Shown here: piece after piece, positions 54,183-64,000 of the stretch
Layout of the letters: each line of letters starts with the position of its first letter
Position numbering within the stretch: the first letter of the stretch is position 1
Origin: Paracyclopina nana
Taxonomy: Eukaryota; Arthropoda; Copepoda; Cyclopoida; Cyclopettidae
Reading direction: 5' to 3'
Assembly (NCBI GenBank): GCA_019096065.1
Contig: JAGUCH010000003.1
Location: 6,138,001 to 6,202,000 of the forward strand
Length of the DNA stretch: 64,000 bases
The notes under the pieces: model-generated
Database searches by the model: none
The model's input: the letters and a program-made list of their open reading frames with translations, nothing else
Told to the model about the DNA's origin: nothing
Program-made: the position numbers and the translations under genes

Positions 54183-55791
54183 TTAAGAGTAGTTGACGCC
54201 GATGCCGAATTGTAAGCCGTGGTGTATCGAGTCAGCCATTCCGAACTTCATTGGAATGCCGTAGTTCAATTCAGCTCTTCCGAAGGGACCTAGTCTCATA
54301 ACTAAGCCTACACCGCAAGAAATCCTTGCAGGAATCAAGTTTCCATCTAACCACCTCATAATTGAGGAGGTCCTGACATTAGCTAGCCCTCCAGCTTCGA
54401 TGAAGCAATGTCCGCGAACATTATTAGCCAGCCAATTGTTCCCTCGGATGCTCGGTAGCTTGGTTAACGCGTGCAAAGCCACCCTCCAAAACGCATTTCC
54501 TCCTAAGTAGTTGCCATCCTCTTTTGGCCCAAGTCTGTTATGGGAAAAGCCTCTCAAAAGCAATGGGCCACCCAGCGTAAACCTTAAAATACGATACTTG
54601 AATAGGATAAGAAGCTTGTTACTTGAAAGCCATGAATTCTGACCTGTCACATGGACTTGGTGATAGAGGTTCGTAAGAGATATTTGAAGCGATAGCGTCG
54701 TTCACTTCAATCTTTGACAGATAGCCTCCAGCGCACGTTGCACCAATAGATATGTCTGAAGTCAATTCAGCAAATCCAGCTGCTTTTGCAATCGTCTTGA
54801 AGAAGGCAACGTCCCCAATTCCAAGACCGGCTAATTCTTGCGCAAAAACAGCATTTACTCCTGATTTCGGAACAGACATATCGTCCAACGTGTTAATGGT
54901 GATCGTGTGAGTGAGAGATGATTTCAAAGAATGGCCACAATACGACCTAGCTTGAAATCCTGTGGTAGGTCGAGACAAGGCTTGAGCTTGCCTCCATAAT
55001 CCCTCCCACTTGACAACCTGCGCTAACCAAGGCATAGGTGAAAGGTTAACCATCAAGGAGGCTCCATGATTTGTCCAGTCCAAACCTGCCCATGGAGTTG
55101 GCTTGTAGTGCCGAAAAAGGGAGGCATTGAAGAAACTGTTGCACATCATCGAGTCCGAAAATAGTAAGTTGCAACGAATAGGCATTTTGTAGTCGAGTTG
55201 TACATTTTGACTACCGCTACTTCCAACCTTAAGTGATGATTCAAGTCTTTCACCCCGACCTGAAACATAGCGTTTTAAAAAGATTTACACTTACATTTAG
55301 CAATTGTTAACCAAAAAAATACCTGATGCGTTAGGGATGCCCCCTCTGAGCACCAACACTGCCTCGTTGTCCCCAGTCTCTGTGGCTCCATGGACGTACG
55401 TCCAGGGCATCTCTTCAACATCAAAATAAACTTGAAAATCACCCCGGTCATCTGTATCGATAGTAGCATCCACTTTGATGAAGCAGCCCAGCTTCTTCAA
55501 TTTGACATGAGCTGTTTTGGTTAACATCATTACTTCTTCAAAGTTAGTTGCCTTTAGAATTTTCGATATTATATTTTCAACCAAGTGATCTTTGGTGATA
55601 GCAATTCCATCCACGTGGACATTGCTAACACGAGCAGGCTTTTTCGCTATCTGCGCTTCAAGGTCTTGCTCTAGCTGTACGAGCGCCTGCTTTTTAGTTC
55701 TTTTTCGTTCCAATTTGCGCACCATCAGCTCTCTCTTCATACCTCTAATTTTGGCAAGGGTTTCGTCTTGCTCAGACCGAGATTGGAACAT
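54183..55791 (-). CDS. SAMM50: SAMM50, mitochondrial outer-membrane assembly barrel (3 exons)
   Basis: Exons 55791-55323, 55259-54644 and 54582-54183 join in phase to 494 residues (human ~469). The N-terminal coiled, basic stretch leads into one POTRA domain (about residues 50-125; VSNVHVDGIAITKDHL... with VDATIDT). The 16-strand Omp85 barrel follows, including VKWEGLWR, GHSLKSSLTH, QELAG, the lid-loop motif GGPLLLRGF and the final strand GLQFGIGVNYS with a C-terminal hydrophobic beta-signal. It inserts beta-barrel proteins into the outer membrane and contacts MICOS. A strong acceptor (TTTTTGTTTCAG) directly abuts the ATG, so the mRNA has an upstream leader, or an acceptor for a trans-spliced one. 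TMEM126 ends 108 bp upstream on the same strand. Confidence 0.95.
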
Positions 55792-55899
55792 CTGAAACAA
55801 AAAGGACCCTATCAAAATGCACAAGCCCTTTACAATAACAAATGCTGTGCCGAGTTTTTTAAAATCCTTTTTTGTAACTCCTAAAATATAAACCTGACT

Positions 55900-56571
55900 T
55901 TACAGTTTTTTAGACATCTTTTCATCCAGAATTGCACCGAATTTGTCCAGCTCGGATGCCACATAGACAAACTCATTTTGCATTCGACCAACGACTAAAG
56001 CTCCAAGAGCTATCTGAGCCACTGCACTAACACCCATTATGCCACGACACTTGGAGAGCATCTTGAAACTCCATTGCAGGAGGCCTTTTACATTACGCTG
56101 TGATTCTTTTAAATACTTGGTGTTAAAGTTTAGCACTATGAGCTGATTGTAGGTGCCCATGATGGACATAAGGGTTGGCAATGCCACAGAAGTCAGCATT
56201 AGAAGAGAGGCCGAACGAGTCTGTACGCACACTGGACACTTGGTTGATCTTGAAACGATGTCATATTGAACTAGAAAAGTTTGTGTGGCATAGGTTGTTA
56301 CGACAGTGATGACTGATCCTGCAAAAGCAGTAGCGAGGAAGCCATGATGAGATCGGAGTAGGCCATTAACTTGCCTTACTCTCCTCAGAGTCTCTACGCC
56401 AGTAATGATCCCTAAAGTGCTCATGATAACAGGTCCATAACGTAGAGCAAACACTTCACGTTGTGGAGCCCAAGGAACAAGTACATTGGCTATGAAGCTG
56501 TTGGCCACTCCTTCATAGCTTGAGCCGAGAAGATCCTGCCTTTTTGTATTTTTAAAAGGATCTTGAGCCAT
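55900..56571 (-). CDS. TMEM126A: TMEM126-family mitochondrial inner-membrane protein (single exon)
   Basis: ATG 56571 to stop 55900 gives 223 residues. Four hydrophobic segments lie at about residues 45-65, 75-100, 120-140 and 185-205. The family's loop motif is visible: a CxxC pair followed by TRS (CPVCVQTRSAS), then a Leu/Pro-rich membrane segment. TMEM126A/B are complex I assembly factors in the mitochondrial inner membrane. A and B cannot be told apart here. It shares a 346-bp divergent promoter with ATP5MF and is followed closely by SAMM50 on the same strand. Confidence 0.85.
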   Translation of the reverse strand: MAQDPFKNTKRQDLLGSSYEGVANSFIANVLVPWAPQREVFALRYGPVIMSTLGIITGVETLRRVRQVNGLLRSHHGFLATAFAGSVITVVTTYATQTFLVQYDIVSRSTKCPVCVQTRSASLLMLTSVALPTLMSIMGTYNQLIVLNFNTKYLKESQRNVKGLLQWSFKMLSKCRGIMGVSAVAQIALGALVVGRMQNEFVYVASELDKFGAILDEKMSKKL

Positions 56572-56917
56572 TTTGAGCTCACTTCAGCTGGATATTTGTT
56601 TACATTGGCGTTTTAACGAGATTATTTTGTCGATTTATTTTCCGAGATTTTTATATCGACACAGAGTTATTAAATATGTTTAAGCCAATTTTACCTGCAT
56701 TATCGCAGACGCACGTAGTAAAGAGGACCGTAAAGAAGATTTTGAGTATTTTATAACTGATGTGAGCAGCTGTTGCCACAAAAAAGCTCAGAAACAAGCT
56801 TTTTAGAATAAAATCACCATCTAAAGTTGGCTACTTCCTAGGAATCGCTTCTAGCAACTCTGTTAGGCATCCATGTTTCTCATTTTCTGAAGTTAGCGAC
56901 CATTGCTAATTCTGAAA
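56572..56917. promoter_or_regulatory. Divergent promoter region, TMEM126 / ATP5MF
   Basis: 346 bp between two start codons facing away from each other; both encode inner-membrane OXPHOS-related proteins. No repeat seen. Confidence 0.5.
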
Positions 56918-57382
56918 ATGTTTGGACTCGGAGAACTTCCCAAGGAATACAATGCCAAGGTTCATGGCCCATATGACCCTGCCATTTACTACGGAAAGAG
57001 TAAGTTGACGTTGCATTTCAACTGGGCCTAATGTAGGTGAGCCGTCAAATTCTAATCTATTCTTTACTCTCAGAGGATACTGCTTTTGGACAAGTGAAGC
57101 TAAGTGAGTTGCCATCATGGTTAGCTAGGAGGGAGAAGTCTCCTGCTGCCATCGGACGTGCCATGAGCAGGTCTTATTGGAGATGGTGCCACAACTATGT
57201 GTTCCCTAAGAAGGGTGGAATTGCTCCTTTGATTCAGGTTTCTTTGGCCTTTGTGGTGTTTTCCTACGTTATCAACTACGGAAAAATTAGTAATGACACT
57301 ACTTGTGATATCGTCATAGACATCATTTCATGTACTTTTTTCTTCTGCAGGCCACCACAAGAACTACAAGTATCACTGGTAA
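56918..57382 (+). CDS. ATP5MF: ATP synthase membrane subunit f (3 exons)
   Basis: Exons 56918-56999, 57074-57289 and 57351-57382 join in phase to 109 residues. The landmarks are VKLSELPSWLARR, a Ser/Pro and aromatic-rich stretch (SRSYWRWCHNYV), a single membrane span (IQVSLAFVVFSYVI) and a short basic/aromatic C-terminus (HHKNYKYHW). Subunit f belongs to the Fo stalk of mitochondrial ATP synthase. The last exon encodes only 10 residues, and without splicing the frame runs into unrelated sequence, so this exon is needed to give the family's C-terminus. Confidence 0.92.
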
Positions 57383-57758
57383 AGGAATTCCGGGAAAGTA
57401 ACCTGTTAGTGGAAGTTTAGAAGATCCATGAAAAACAATAAATAAAGCACTGTCAAAAAGATCTGCTGCAAATTCCACCTTGATATTTCTACCGGTTGTA
57501 AATGCTGTTAAGAGTAACTAGGAGCGTCTCGTGTTTTTACTCTTAGGGAAATGTAAATGTTCGTGTAGCAGTTTTCGTGAACTAATACAGAGTTGCTTAC
57601 GTCATGAAATTATATACGCTTATATTTTGGCACTTTTTAGGAGTGTATGGGGAGGAACGCTGCACAAGTATAAGTCAGTGAGTCTGAAAAATAAATGACG
57701 TGTGAGTTGTGAGTTGGAAGAAGCCGGGGTAGCTGGTTATCGTTTCTGAGCAGCAAAA
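57383..57758. other. Intergenic, ATP5MF to RPN1
   Basis: 376 bp on the same strand. AATAAATAAAG near 57438 can serve as the ATP5MF polyadenylation signal. The rest presumably holds the RPN1 promoter. Confidence 0.5.
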
Positions 57759-59754
57759 ATGATTCGCTCGATTTTGTTGGCTTTTTCGGTCGGCATTGTG
57801 CTCATCGCAGCCGCGGCAGTCGAGACTATCAATTCTGATGTAGTTGTTGACAACGTTGAGCGTTCCATCGACATCAGCACCCAACTGGTCAAGATCACCT
57901 CCAAGTTGACTCTAACCAACAACGGGAAGGGAGCCATCAAAAGTTTCCACTATGCCGTCGATGAGGCTGCCAAGTCCAAGTTGGTCTTCATTGGAGCCAC
58001 GGTAAGCCACAATTTGCCTCAGCAAAATCCTTTTTCACAGCCATGATGATATTTTCAGTTCGGAAAGTCCGAGAAGACCTATCTTCGAGTGCTTGACGCT
58101 CAAGTACGCGATGGACCCGCAGGAGCCGCCTTTTATCGCATCGAGCTTAAAAATGCCATCTCACCTGGTTCATCAGCCAGTTTTGAGGTCGAAATGGTGC
58201 TTGGCCGTGCGCTTGAGCTGTTCCCAGCTGAAATCGTGCAACGCGAACGCCAGCTAGTCATGTACCATGGCAACCACTACTCATTTTTGCCATACAAGAC
58301 CAAGAGTCAAGTCACCAAAGTGACTTTGGCATCGTCCCATATTGAAAGCTACTCCAAGTTGACACCCACTTCATTGTCCGATACCGTCATCACCTATGGT
58401 CCTTACTCAAACATTGAACCATACAGCCATGATGAGATGACTGTACACTATGAAAACAACAGCCCTTTCTTAGTCATTTCCAAGATGGAACGAGTTGTGG
58501 AGTTGTCCATGTGGGGCAACATTGCCATTGAGGAGACCATCGATGTCAAGCACAACGGGGCCGTGCTTAAAGGTTCATTCTCAAGATACGACTTTTCAAG
58601 AGAAAACTCTGGCGTGTCTGCTGTCAAGAGCTTCAAGACCTTCCTGCCTTCAGCCGCCTCTGATGTCTATTACAGAGATGACATTGGAAACATCTCAACT
58701 TCGGCCATGCGTGTAATGGACGACGCTGTTGAACTTGATCTGAGGCCAAGATTTCCCCTTTTCGGTGGTTGGAAGACCCATTACACTCTAGGCTATAACG
58801 TTCCTTCGTACGAGTACTTGTTCAACAAGGGTGATGACTTTGTGCTGAACATGAGATTGATTGACCATGTCTTTGATGATATGCTTGTTGATGAGTTCAC
58901 CCTCAAAGTTATTCTACCCGAAGGCTCCAAAGTTGTCAAGTTCGAATCTCCCTACCCTACGAAAAGAATGCCTGACAGCCTTCACTTTACATACCTGGAT
59001 ACCATGGGCCGACCGGTTGTGACTATCAAGAGTGTTGGAGAGTTGAGCGAAAAGCACATCATGGATTTCCAACTGGAGTTCCAATTTTCAAAGTAAAGTC
59101 ATGGTTAACATTTTATGAATTCTTGATTCTAACGGACTTGTTGCCCTTTTTAGGATTACCATGATAAGGGAGCCGTTGCTTCTCGTCGCTGCATTTTTCA
59201 TTTTCTTCTTTTTCGCATTCATTTATGTGAGGCTTGACTTCTCCATCACGAAGGATGAGGGCCAAGAGGCTCGTCTTAAAGTGTCTGGAGTGTGCGAGAA
59301 AATTTCTGGGCATCAGGGAAACAGGTGGAACAATTATGAGAAGTTCGACGATGCCCTGGTCAAGTTGAAGGGCTCTAAGGACATTGAAGCCTTTAAAGCA
59401 TCGGCCAAGGCAATTCAGAATGACCTGAAAAACGAGAGCCAATCTATTTCTGATTTAGCGTCTACTCTGAAGGCGATTTCCCCTGAGATTGCTGATAAAG
59501 TTAATGAATTGCAGCGTCTGGATGGGTAAGACTAGGATTGGTTTTGGTTTAAAAAGGCAAACTCTAATTTTATTTATTTTTCGCATAGAACTCTTAGAGA
59601 ACATCAAAACTCTCAGGCTGCTTTGGCAGAAAAGTTGGTTGGAGGCAAGCTTGCCAAGCAACAGTTTGTGGATCAAGAAGCAATTATTGTGAAACGCAAA
59701 GACGAGTGCAAAGAAAAGATCATGGCAATCACGAGCCACTTACAATCAATGTAA
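57759..59754 (+). CDS. RPN1: Ribophorin I, oligosaccharyltransferase subunit (4 exons)
   Basis: Exons 57759-58001, 58059-59092, 59154-59525 and 59589-59754 join in phase to 604 residues, matching the usual ~607. A signal peptide (MIRSILLAFSVGIVLIAAAA) opens the protein. The luminal domain includes FHYAVDEAAKSKLVFIGAT, YEYLFNKGDDFVLNMR and HVFDDMLVDEFTLKVILPEG. One membrane span lies at ~432-450 (LLLVAAFFIFFFFAFIYV), followed by a cytosolic coiled-coil tail. RPN1 is part of the ER oligosaccharyltransferase that N-glycosylates nascent proteins and binds the translocon/ribosome. All introns are 57-63 bp. Confidence 0.96.
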
Positions 59755-60524
59755 TTAACGAATGCTTTTGTCTTTTGCACTCCTTGTGCTTGTGTGAATA
59801 AATGTATTCAGGCATTATGCTTTTAATCACATTAAGTTTTTCTATTGGCGAAAAAGCTATAATAGACAAAACTCCGTATAAGAAAGTGGGATGAGTTGGC
59901 TATTGTTAAAAATTCTTAGCGTGAAGAACAATTGCCTCCAATTTACGCTTGTGGCCAATCACTCAAAAGTGATAAATGAGACGATACGTGCCATCACGCG
60001 AGATGAACACAATTTTGGGGGTGAGCCATAAAAAGCAGTATGGCTTTAGGCGAAAATCATGCAGTTGTCATTTCCCATCTGCATTAGCATCTCATGATTA
60101 AGGAGGAGAGAGTTTCTCCAATTTGGCAAGTGTCTCATCACACTTGGCTCGTCCATCTTTTGCGGGACTCGCTCACGTCGCGTTGCAACGACCCGAAAGT
60201 AGGCCGACTTGTAGCACTTGCCCATTCAAGTACTCTTGCAGACCTTAGCCAGCCAGCTCACTTTTTAGCCGGCTTGTGATGATAATGGAGAGATTTTGAG
60301 CTACGCACGATCATTTGCGGTTGTAAATTGTTTTTGCCTTGACAATGAATGAGGAAGAGGAGGTTTTTGGGGAGAAATTATTATAATCCAGCACCACACT
60401 CGTGTAAAATGATCGTCATGATGACCCACTGAACAAGACTGAAATTTCACCTGCGTGCATGCACACAGTAGAAGTAGCTATATAAAAATCACCACCACTC
60501 TTTATTTTCCCTGTGTAGTTCGAA
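59755..60524. other. Intergenic, RPN1 to SMYD gene
   Basis: About 770 bp between convergent genes, with no repeat and no credible frame. AATAAATG near 59796 can be the RPN1 polyadenylation signal. Confidence 0.5.
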
Positions 60525-62140
60525 TTATGCGATCAGATCTCGCACAATGTCTATATAATTTGACAGCTCTACCATGTCCTCACTAATCACTGCCACATAT
60601 TTGGCCATCGGTGATGAGCTTGGCTCCAGATCTAAGCAAGCTTTGGCCTCCTGCAAATGGCCCATTGCTTGGAGCAGCGTTTTTATGAGCTGATCTGGCG
60701 CACTAGGGTCAATTTCGAATTCCAAGTTGGCTAGCCTCACCATAGATGATTGCTTTTCGTATAGGGTTGCTCCTCTTCCCAATGACAGCCCTGGCTCTAA
60801 AATGTCAAGACCCTCCAGAACATCGGAGCACCACTGGATTCGTTCTCTTTGCATGTCTGGCTCTTTTTCGGGGCCTGGGTTATTGATGGAGGCTGCTGTG
60901 CAAGTGATGAGAACTTGCTTAATCTCTAGTATGAACCCATGAGTAGGGTAGAGCTTCTGAAGGAACTCTTTGAGCAGCTGTTTGCCTTGAAAAAGGTCTA
61001 GTCGAGTTTGTATTTTCGCTAGCTTTTGCTTCCCCTGTGAAATTTCCAATTCCATCTGGTTTGCCTTTGCAGTTGACATGGTCGATTTGCAATCGTGGCA
61101 TATGCATTCTAGTCCATTTAGAACCACTGGTCCCACCTCACACTCCGGGCACAAAAAGGCACTTGCGAACGAATTCATTTCAGTGGGATCCTGACAACGA
61201 TTGCATTCGCATTTGAAGAACTTGAATTTTTGCAAAGCCTCTTTTCTGCTCAAGGCAGAATCGAGAGGCTTGACATAGTTGAACAAAATAGGGCAGCCTT
61301 TTTTTATAGGTACCGAAGCAAAAACGGACAGTTTGAAGCCATCTTCACTCGAGCTGTCCACCACAAGCCTGCTCAAATATAAAGTACAAAGTGAGGTAAA
61401 ACTTCTTTTTCAAAAGATTACCTCGTGTTCCCAATGCAGTCGTGATTCATTAGAGAGGCCAATTCAAAAAGCCCATGGGAGGGAGCTGCGCTGTTTTGAT
61501 TCAATAATTCAAAGCTATTAGTCGACAAAATTCCAATTAGGCTAGCTATCAGCTCCACATCATCTTTGAAAACGGCTCCCAGGGGGTCAACAATGCTGGC
61601 TTTTAGCTCTGGCCATCTATCTGAGGCTTTGATTTCTTCCACATGCGATTCGAGCTCAAGAAGCTTGCTGAAAACATCGGGGTTGGACTTGCGGAGTAAA
61701 AGAAATTTTAGAGGTGCTATTAATTGCGAGTTGGCTTTCGCCTGTGGCATTTGGCACAGCATTTGGCACAACGGGTCAGTGATTTCGTGAGCGCACTTTT
61801 TCGAGCAAAACGGTCGTCCACATTTCGAGCACATCAAGGGCTTGCCATTCAATCTCCCATTGCAAGTGAGACATCCTATGCAAGGGCTCGTAATGGGCGG
61901 GCCAACCACAGTAGGCTTGACTTTGTTTAAAATCCTGCTTCCTGCTTTTAGCTCACGGGTAGCCACTAAATAACGTCCGAATTGAGAGTGCGTTGCAATT
62001 TTGTAGGCTTTGCACAAATGCTTGTGCTCACCCTTCCAGTGAACCTTTTGGTGGTCTTTGTTGCAGTAGGCCACATCTCCGCAACCTCCACAGACCAGAC
62101 TTGCTGGGGAACCACACTTACCACACGTGTCAATACCCAT
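60525..62140 (-). CDS. SMYD-family (SmydA/msta-like) MYND-SET protein (2 exons)
   Basis: Exons 62140-61422 and 61368-60525 join in phase to 520 residues. A MYND zinc finger occupies residues ~6-43 (CGKCG, CGGCGDVAYC, HKHLC). The split SET domain follows, with the core motif MNHDCIGNT at the exon junction, ILFNYVKPL with the SET tyrosine, and a post-SET cysteine cluster (CECNRCQ). The C-terminal half is helical, TPR-like, as in SMYD proteins. The NHDC form, with Asp where SMYD1-3 have Ser, is the arthropod SmydA/msta type. Methyltransferase activity is therefore not assured. A second cysteine-rich block (CIGCLTCNG, CSKCGRPFCSKKC) lies at about residues 88-117. It diverges from the neighbouring membrane-protein gene. 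Confidence 0.9.
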
Positions 62141-62626
62141 AACTGTAATTGTCACTATTTTTAGTTTACGTGCGGTGTGTGTACAAATTATGTTTAGTTC
62201 AGCTATGTGCTGTGCTTTCTCAAACGAGTTTCATTCATGTATTCAAATCTTGGCGGAACAATCATTATGAAATGGAAAAAGTATAAATCATTTGGTTAAC
62301 AGAAAAAAATCAATCACGAGCATAGTATTTTTTGTTTTGCTCTCAAGTCCATGACCTCCCCCATAATTGGCCATAAATAACAGTTCAGCAGAGTAAAAAC
62401 AATTCTTGTGGAGAACAAAGTCGGTGCTAGATGTGCAAAAGTGAAACTAGCACTGTACTGAAGCAGCGCCTTATTCGTGCATCACCACGCGAAAAACCAC
62501 ACACAGGCTCATGACTTGCTCACTTCACCGTCGTACTCAGAATTTCGGCTTAGTCATACTTACTAGCTAAAGAGCTCTACTGCAACAAGTGATCTACATT
62601 TGGCACATTGAAGCAAAATTGTGAAA
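62141..62626. promoter_or_regulatory. Divergent intergenic region, SMYD gene / membrane protein
   Basis: 486 bp between opposite start codons; no repeat or RNA gene seen. Confidence 0.5.
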
Positions 62627-63966
62627 ATGGAGGAGAAACGACACTGCTGCTGCTGCATTCCTTTACCGGATGGAGTCATGCTTGTCGGTATTTATGGCAC
62701 AGCTTTTCATACAGGCCTCTTAATCATTCAGGTGAGAAATGGTGGGGAAAACCACTTGCAATCTAAAGTTAAAAAAATTGAGCCAGTATCTACTGCATGG
62801 CCACATGCCAACTGCATTTAAAGATTTATGCTTAGCTGCGCTAATGATTGCATTTTTCACTGCAGTATGATGATGGCTTTTATTATCAAAGAATCGAAAT
62901 GCGTGCCATCACTTCCTACAACACGAGCCTGATGTTCATAATTATCCTGTGTGTATTATTCAATTTTTTGCAGTTAACACACGGAGCTTCTTTGGCACCA
63001 GACCCCCAGCTACTGCACCCTCCCTTTGCGTCTGATATTGTCAGACTTTTACTCCTCACCTCGCACTTTTTGGGCATGCTAGTCAACCTATTACTCCGTA
63101 AGTTTCACCCCGATACGTCATGATGCAAAAATGAGTGATTTTTCATAATTATTCCAATGCAGTTCTTGGCATGTACTGGGGCAAAAGAAAGTACATGGTG
63201 CCATGGCTGATCTTACAAGGTTTTTTGGCAGGCATTTTGGCCTGCTTGGCGTGCTACTACATCACTCTGTTCCCCCTTAAAAACTCGTGTGGATCCTCGT
63301 CGTTAGAGGAAAAACAATCGACCATCGAAGGGCCTCTTTACTACATTAGTTCCACTAGAAGACAACAGGAAGAAGACTTGCGGCATCAAAGTGGAACGAC
63401 CTCATCATCGTGTCAACCACTTTTGTGGTACGGTGCCATCATGATTTTGTCACTTCTCATCCTATTCTACTACTTTTACATCGTGAATGTGAGTTAATCA
63501 CCATTTTTTGCCACCTTAGTTGCATAAAGCATAAAAGGCACATGCCAAAACCTTTTATCTCAACAACAATAGCAGCTATTGCCTCTTTTAAAAGCCTGTT
63601 GCACAGGTCATGACAAAAGGTATTTCCCTCATGGTACGTATTTTTGGATTACAGGAGTTTCTGGAACAACTAAAGTATGAGAAGAAACGCGTGAAGACAA
63701 TGTGGAAAATAGATATTGAGTTGAAAGAGGATCATCCATCATCTGATGAACTCGATGAGAACATTGAGCCAAAAGAGGACGAAGTCGTGGTTGTCCTAGA
63801 TGAAACTGAGCCAACGACCACGACAAGTAGCACGACAGTCAAGCAGGTCACTTTTCTCACCAATGAATCGAGCAGCAATGCTTCAGCAGAAGTTATCACG
63901 CCAAAGATGAAAAAAACTAGTCGAGTCGTTGGATGGCACGACACCGTCGAGATAATGGACTCATAG
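62627..63966 (+). CDS. Polytopic membrane protein of unknown function (4 exons)
   Basis: Exons 62627-62731, 62866-63097, 63163-63488 and 63655-63966 join in phase to 324 residues. A Cys-rich N-terminus (HCCCCIPLPDG) precedes four hydrophobic segments: VMLVGIYGTAFHTGLLII, SLMFIIILCVLFNFLQLT with a nearby LLLLTSHFLGMLVNLLL, VPWLILQGFLAGILACLACYYI and LLWYGAIMILSLLILFYYF. The C-terminal ~100 residues are cytosolic, acidic, then Thr/Ser-rich. The Cys-rich start plus four spans recalls the gene at 13342-14235 and small arthropod tetraspan families (DUF4728-like), but there is no clear assignment. The last exon could begin at another AG; 63655 keeps phase and a long open frame. Confidence 0.75.
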
Positions 63967-64000
63967 TGCTGTGAAGCCAGCATTTTTCCTGGTAGAGCCT

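Overview
This is nuclear DNA from an animal. The genes have short introns (mostly about 50-75 bp) with GT/AG borders, the proteins are typically metazoan, and the transposons (Transib, env-bearing Gypsy/Ty3, hAT-like and Tc1/mariner-like MITEs) are animal types. Compact, tightly packed genes, an MDC1/mu2-type protein, a SMYD protein with an NHDC motif and a chuvirus-like envelope gene favour a small-genome invertebrate, perhaps an arthropod. The species cannot be named from this sequence.

Left gene block (about 0-24 kb): UXT (+), an MDC1/mu2-like FHA-BRCT protein (-), an unrecognised gene (+), DDX27 (-), a BRAT1-like HEAT protein (+), spermine synthase (-), a four-span membrane protein (-), mRpL42 (+), eIF2alpha (-), PDPR (+) and an RNF146-like E3 ligase (-). 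Strands almost alternate, giving divergent pairs with short shared promoters and convergent pairs whose stop codons lie about 100 bp apart or overlap. Splice phases were checked by hand for every multi-exon gene, and all reading frames close.

Central transposon block (about 24-54 kb): no host gene was recognised. It holds (i) a 433-bp hAT-like MITE; (ii) a 7.3-kb foldback-like element at 25213-32546 with perfect 51-bp terminal inverted repeats and a perfect 8-bp target duplication. Its arms are inverted arrays of 110/140-bp repeats, and its loop carries 158-bp and 169-bp satellites, a GC-rich minisatellite and hairpin MITEs. (iii) A smaller foldback repeat is split by a 13.9-kb Gypsy-class element (33213-47131) with near-identical 245-bp LTRs, gag, protease, RT/RNase H/integrase and a broken envelope gene. 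Inside that element sit three further insertions: a 388-bp mariner-like MITE, a 1.2-kb element with 4-bp target duplication of no family I recognise, and a complete Transib (RAG1-family) transposon. The Transib termini begin with the RSS-like heptamer CACAGTG, it is flanked by a 5-bp target duplication, and it carries an intact three-exon transposase. (iv) To the right lie another long palindrome, the second copy of an 865-bp element (the first is at 15.3 kb) and minisatellites.

Right gene block (54-64 kb): SAMM50 and TMEM126 in tandem (-), ATP synthase subunit f (+), ribophorin I (+), a SMYD-family protein (-) and a second polytopic membrane protein (+). Several genes here are mitochondrial (mRpL42, PDPR, SAMM50, TMEM126, ATP5MF), but I see no operon-like logic beyond the close TMEM126-SAMM50 spacing.
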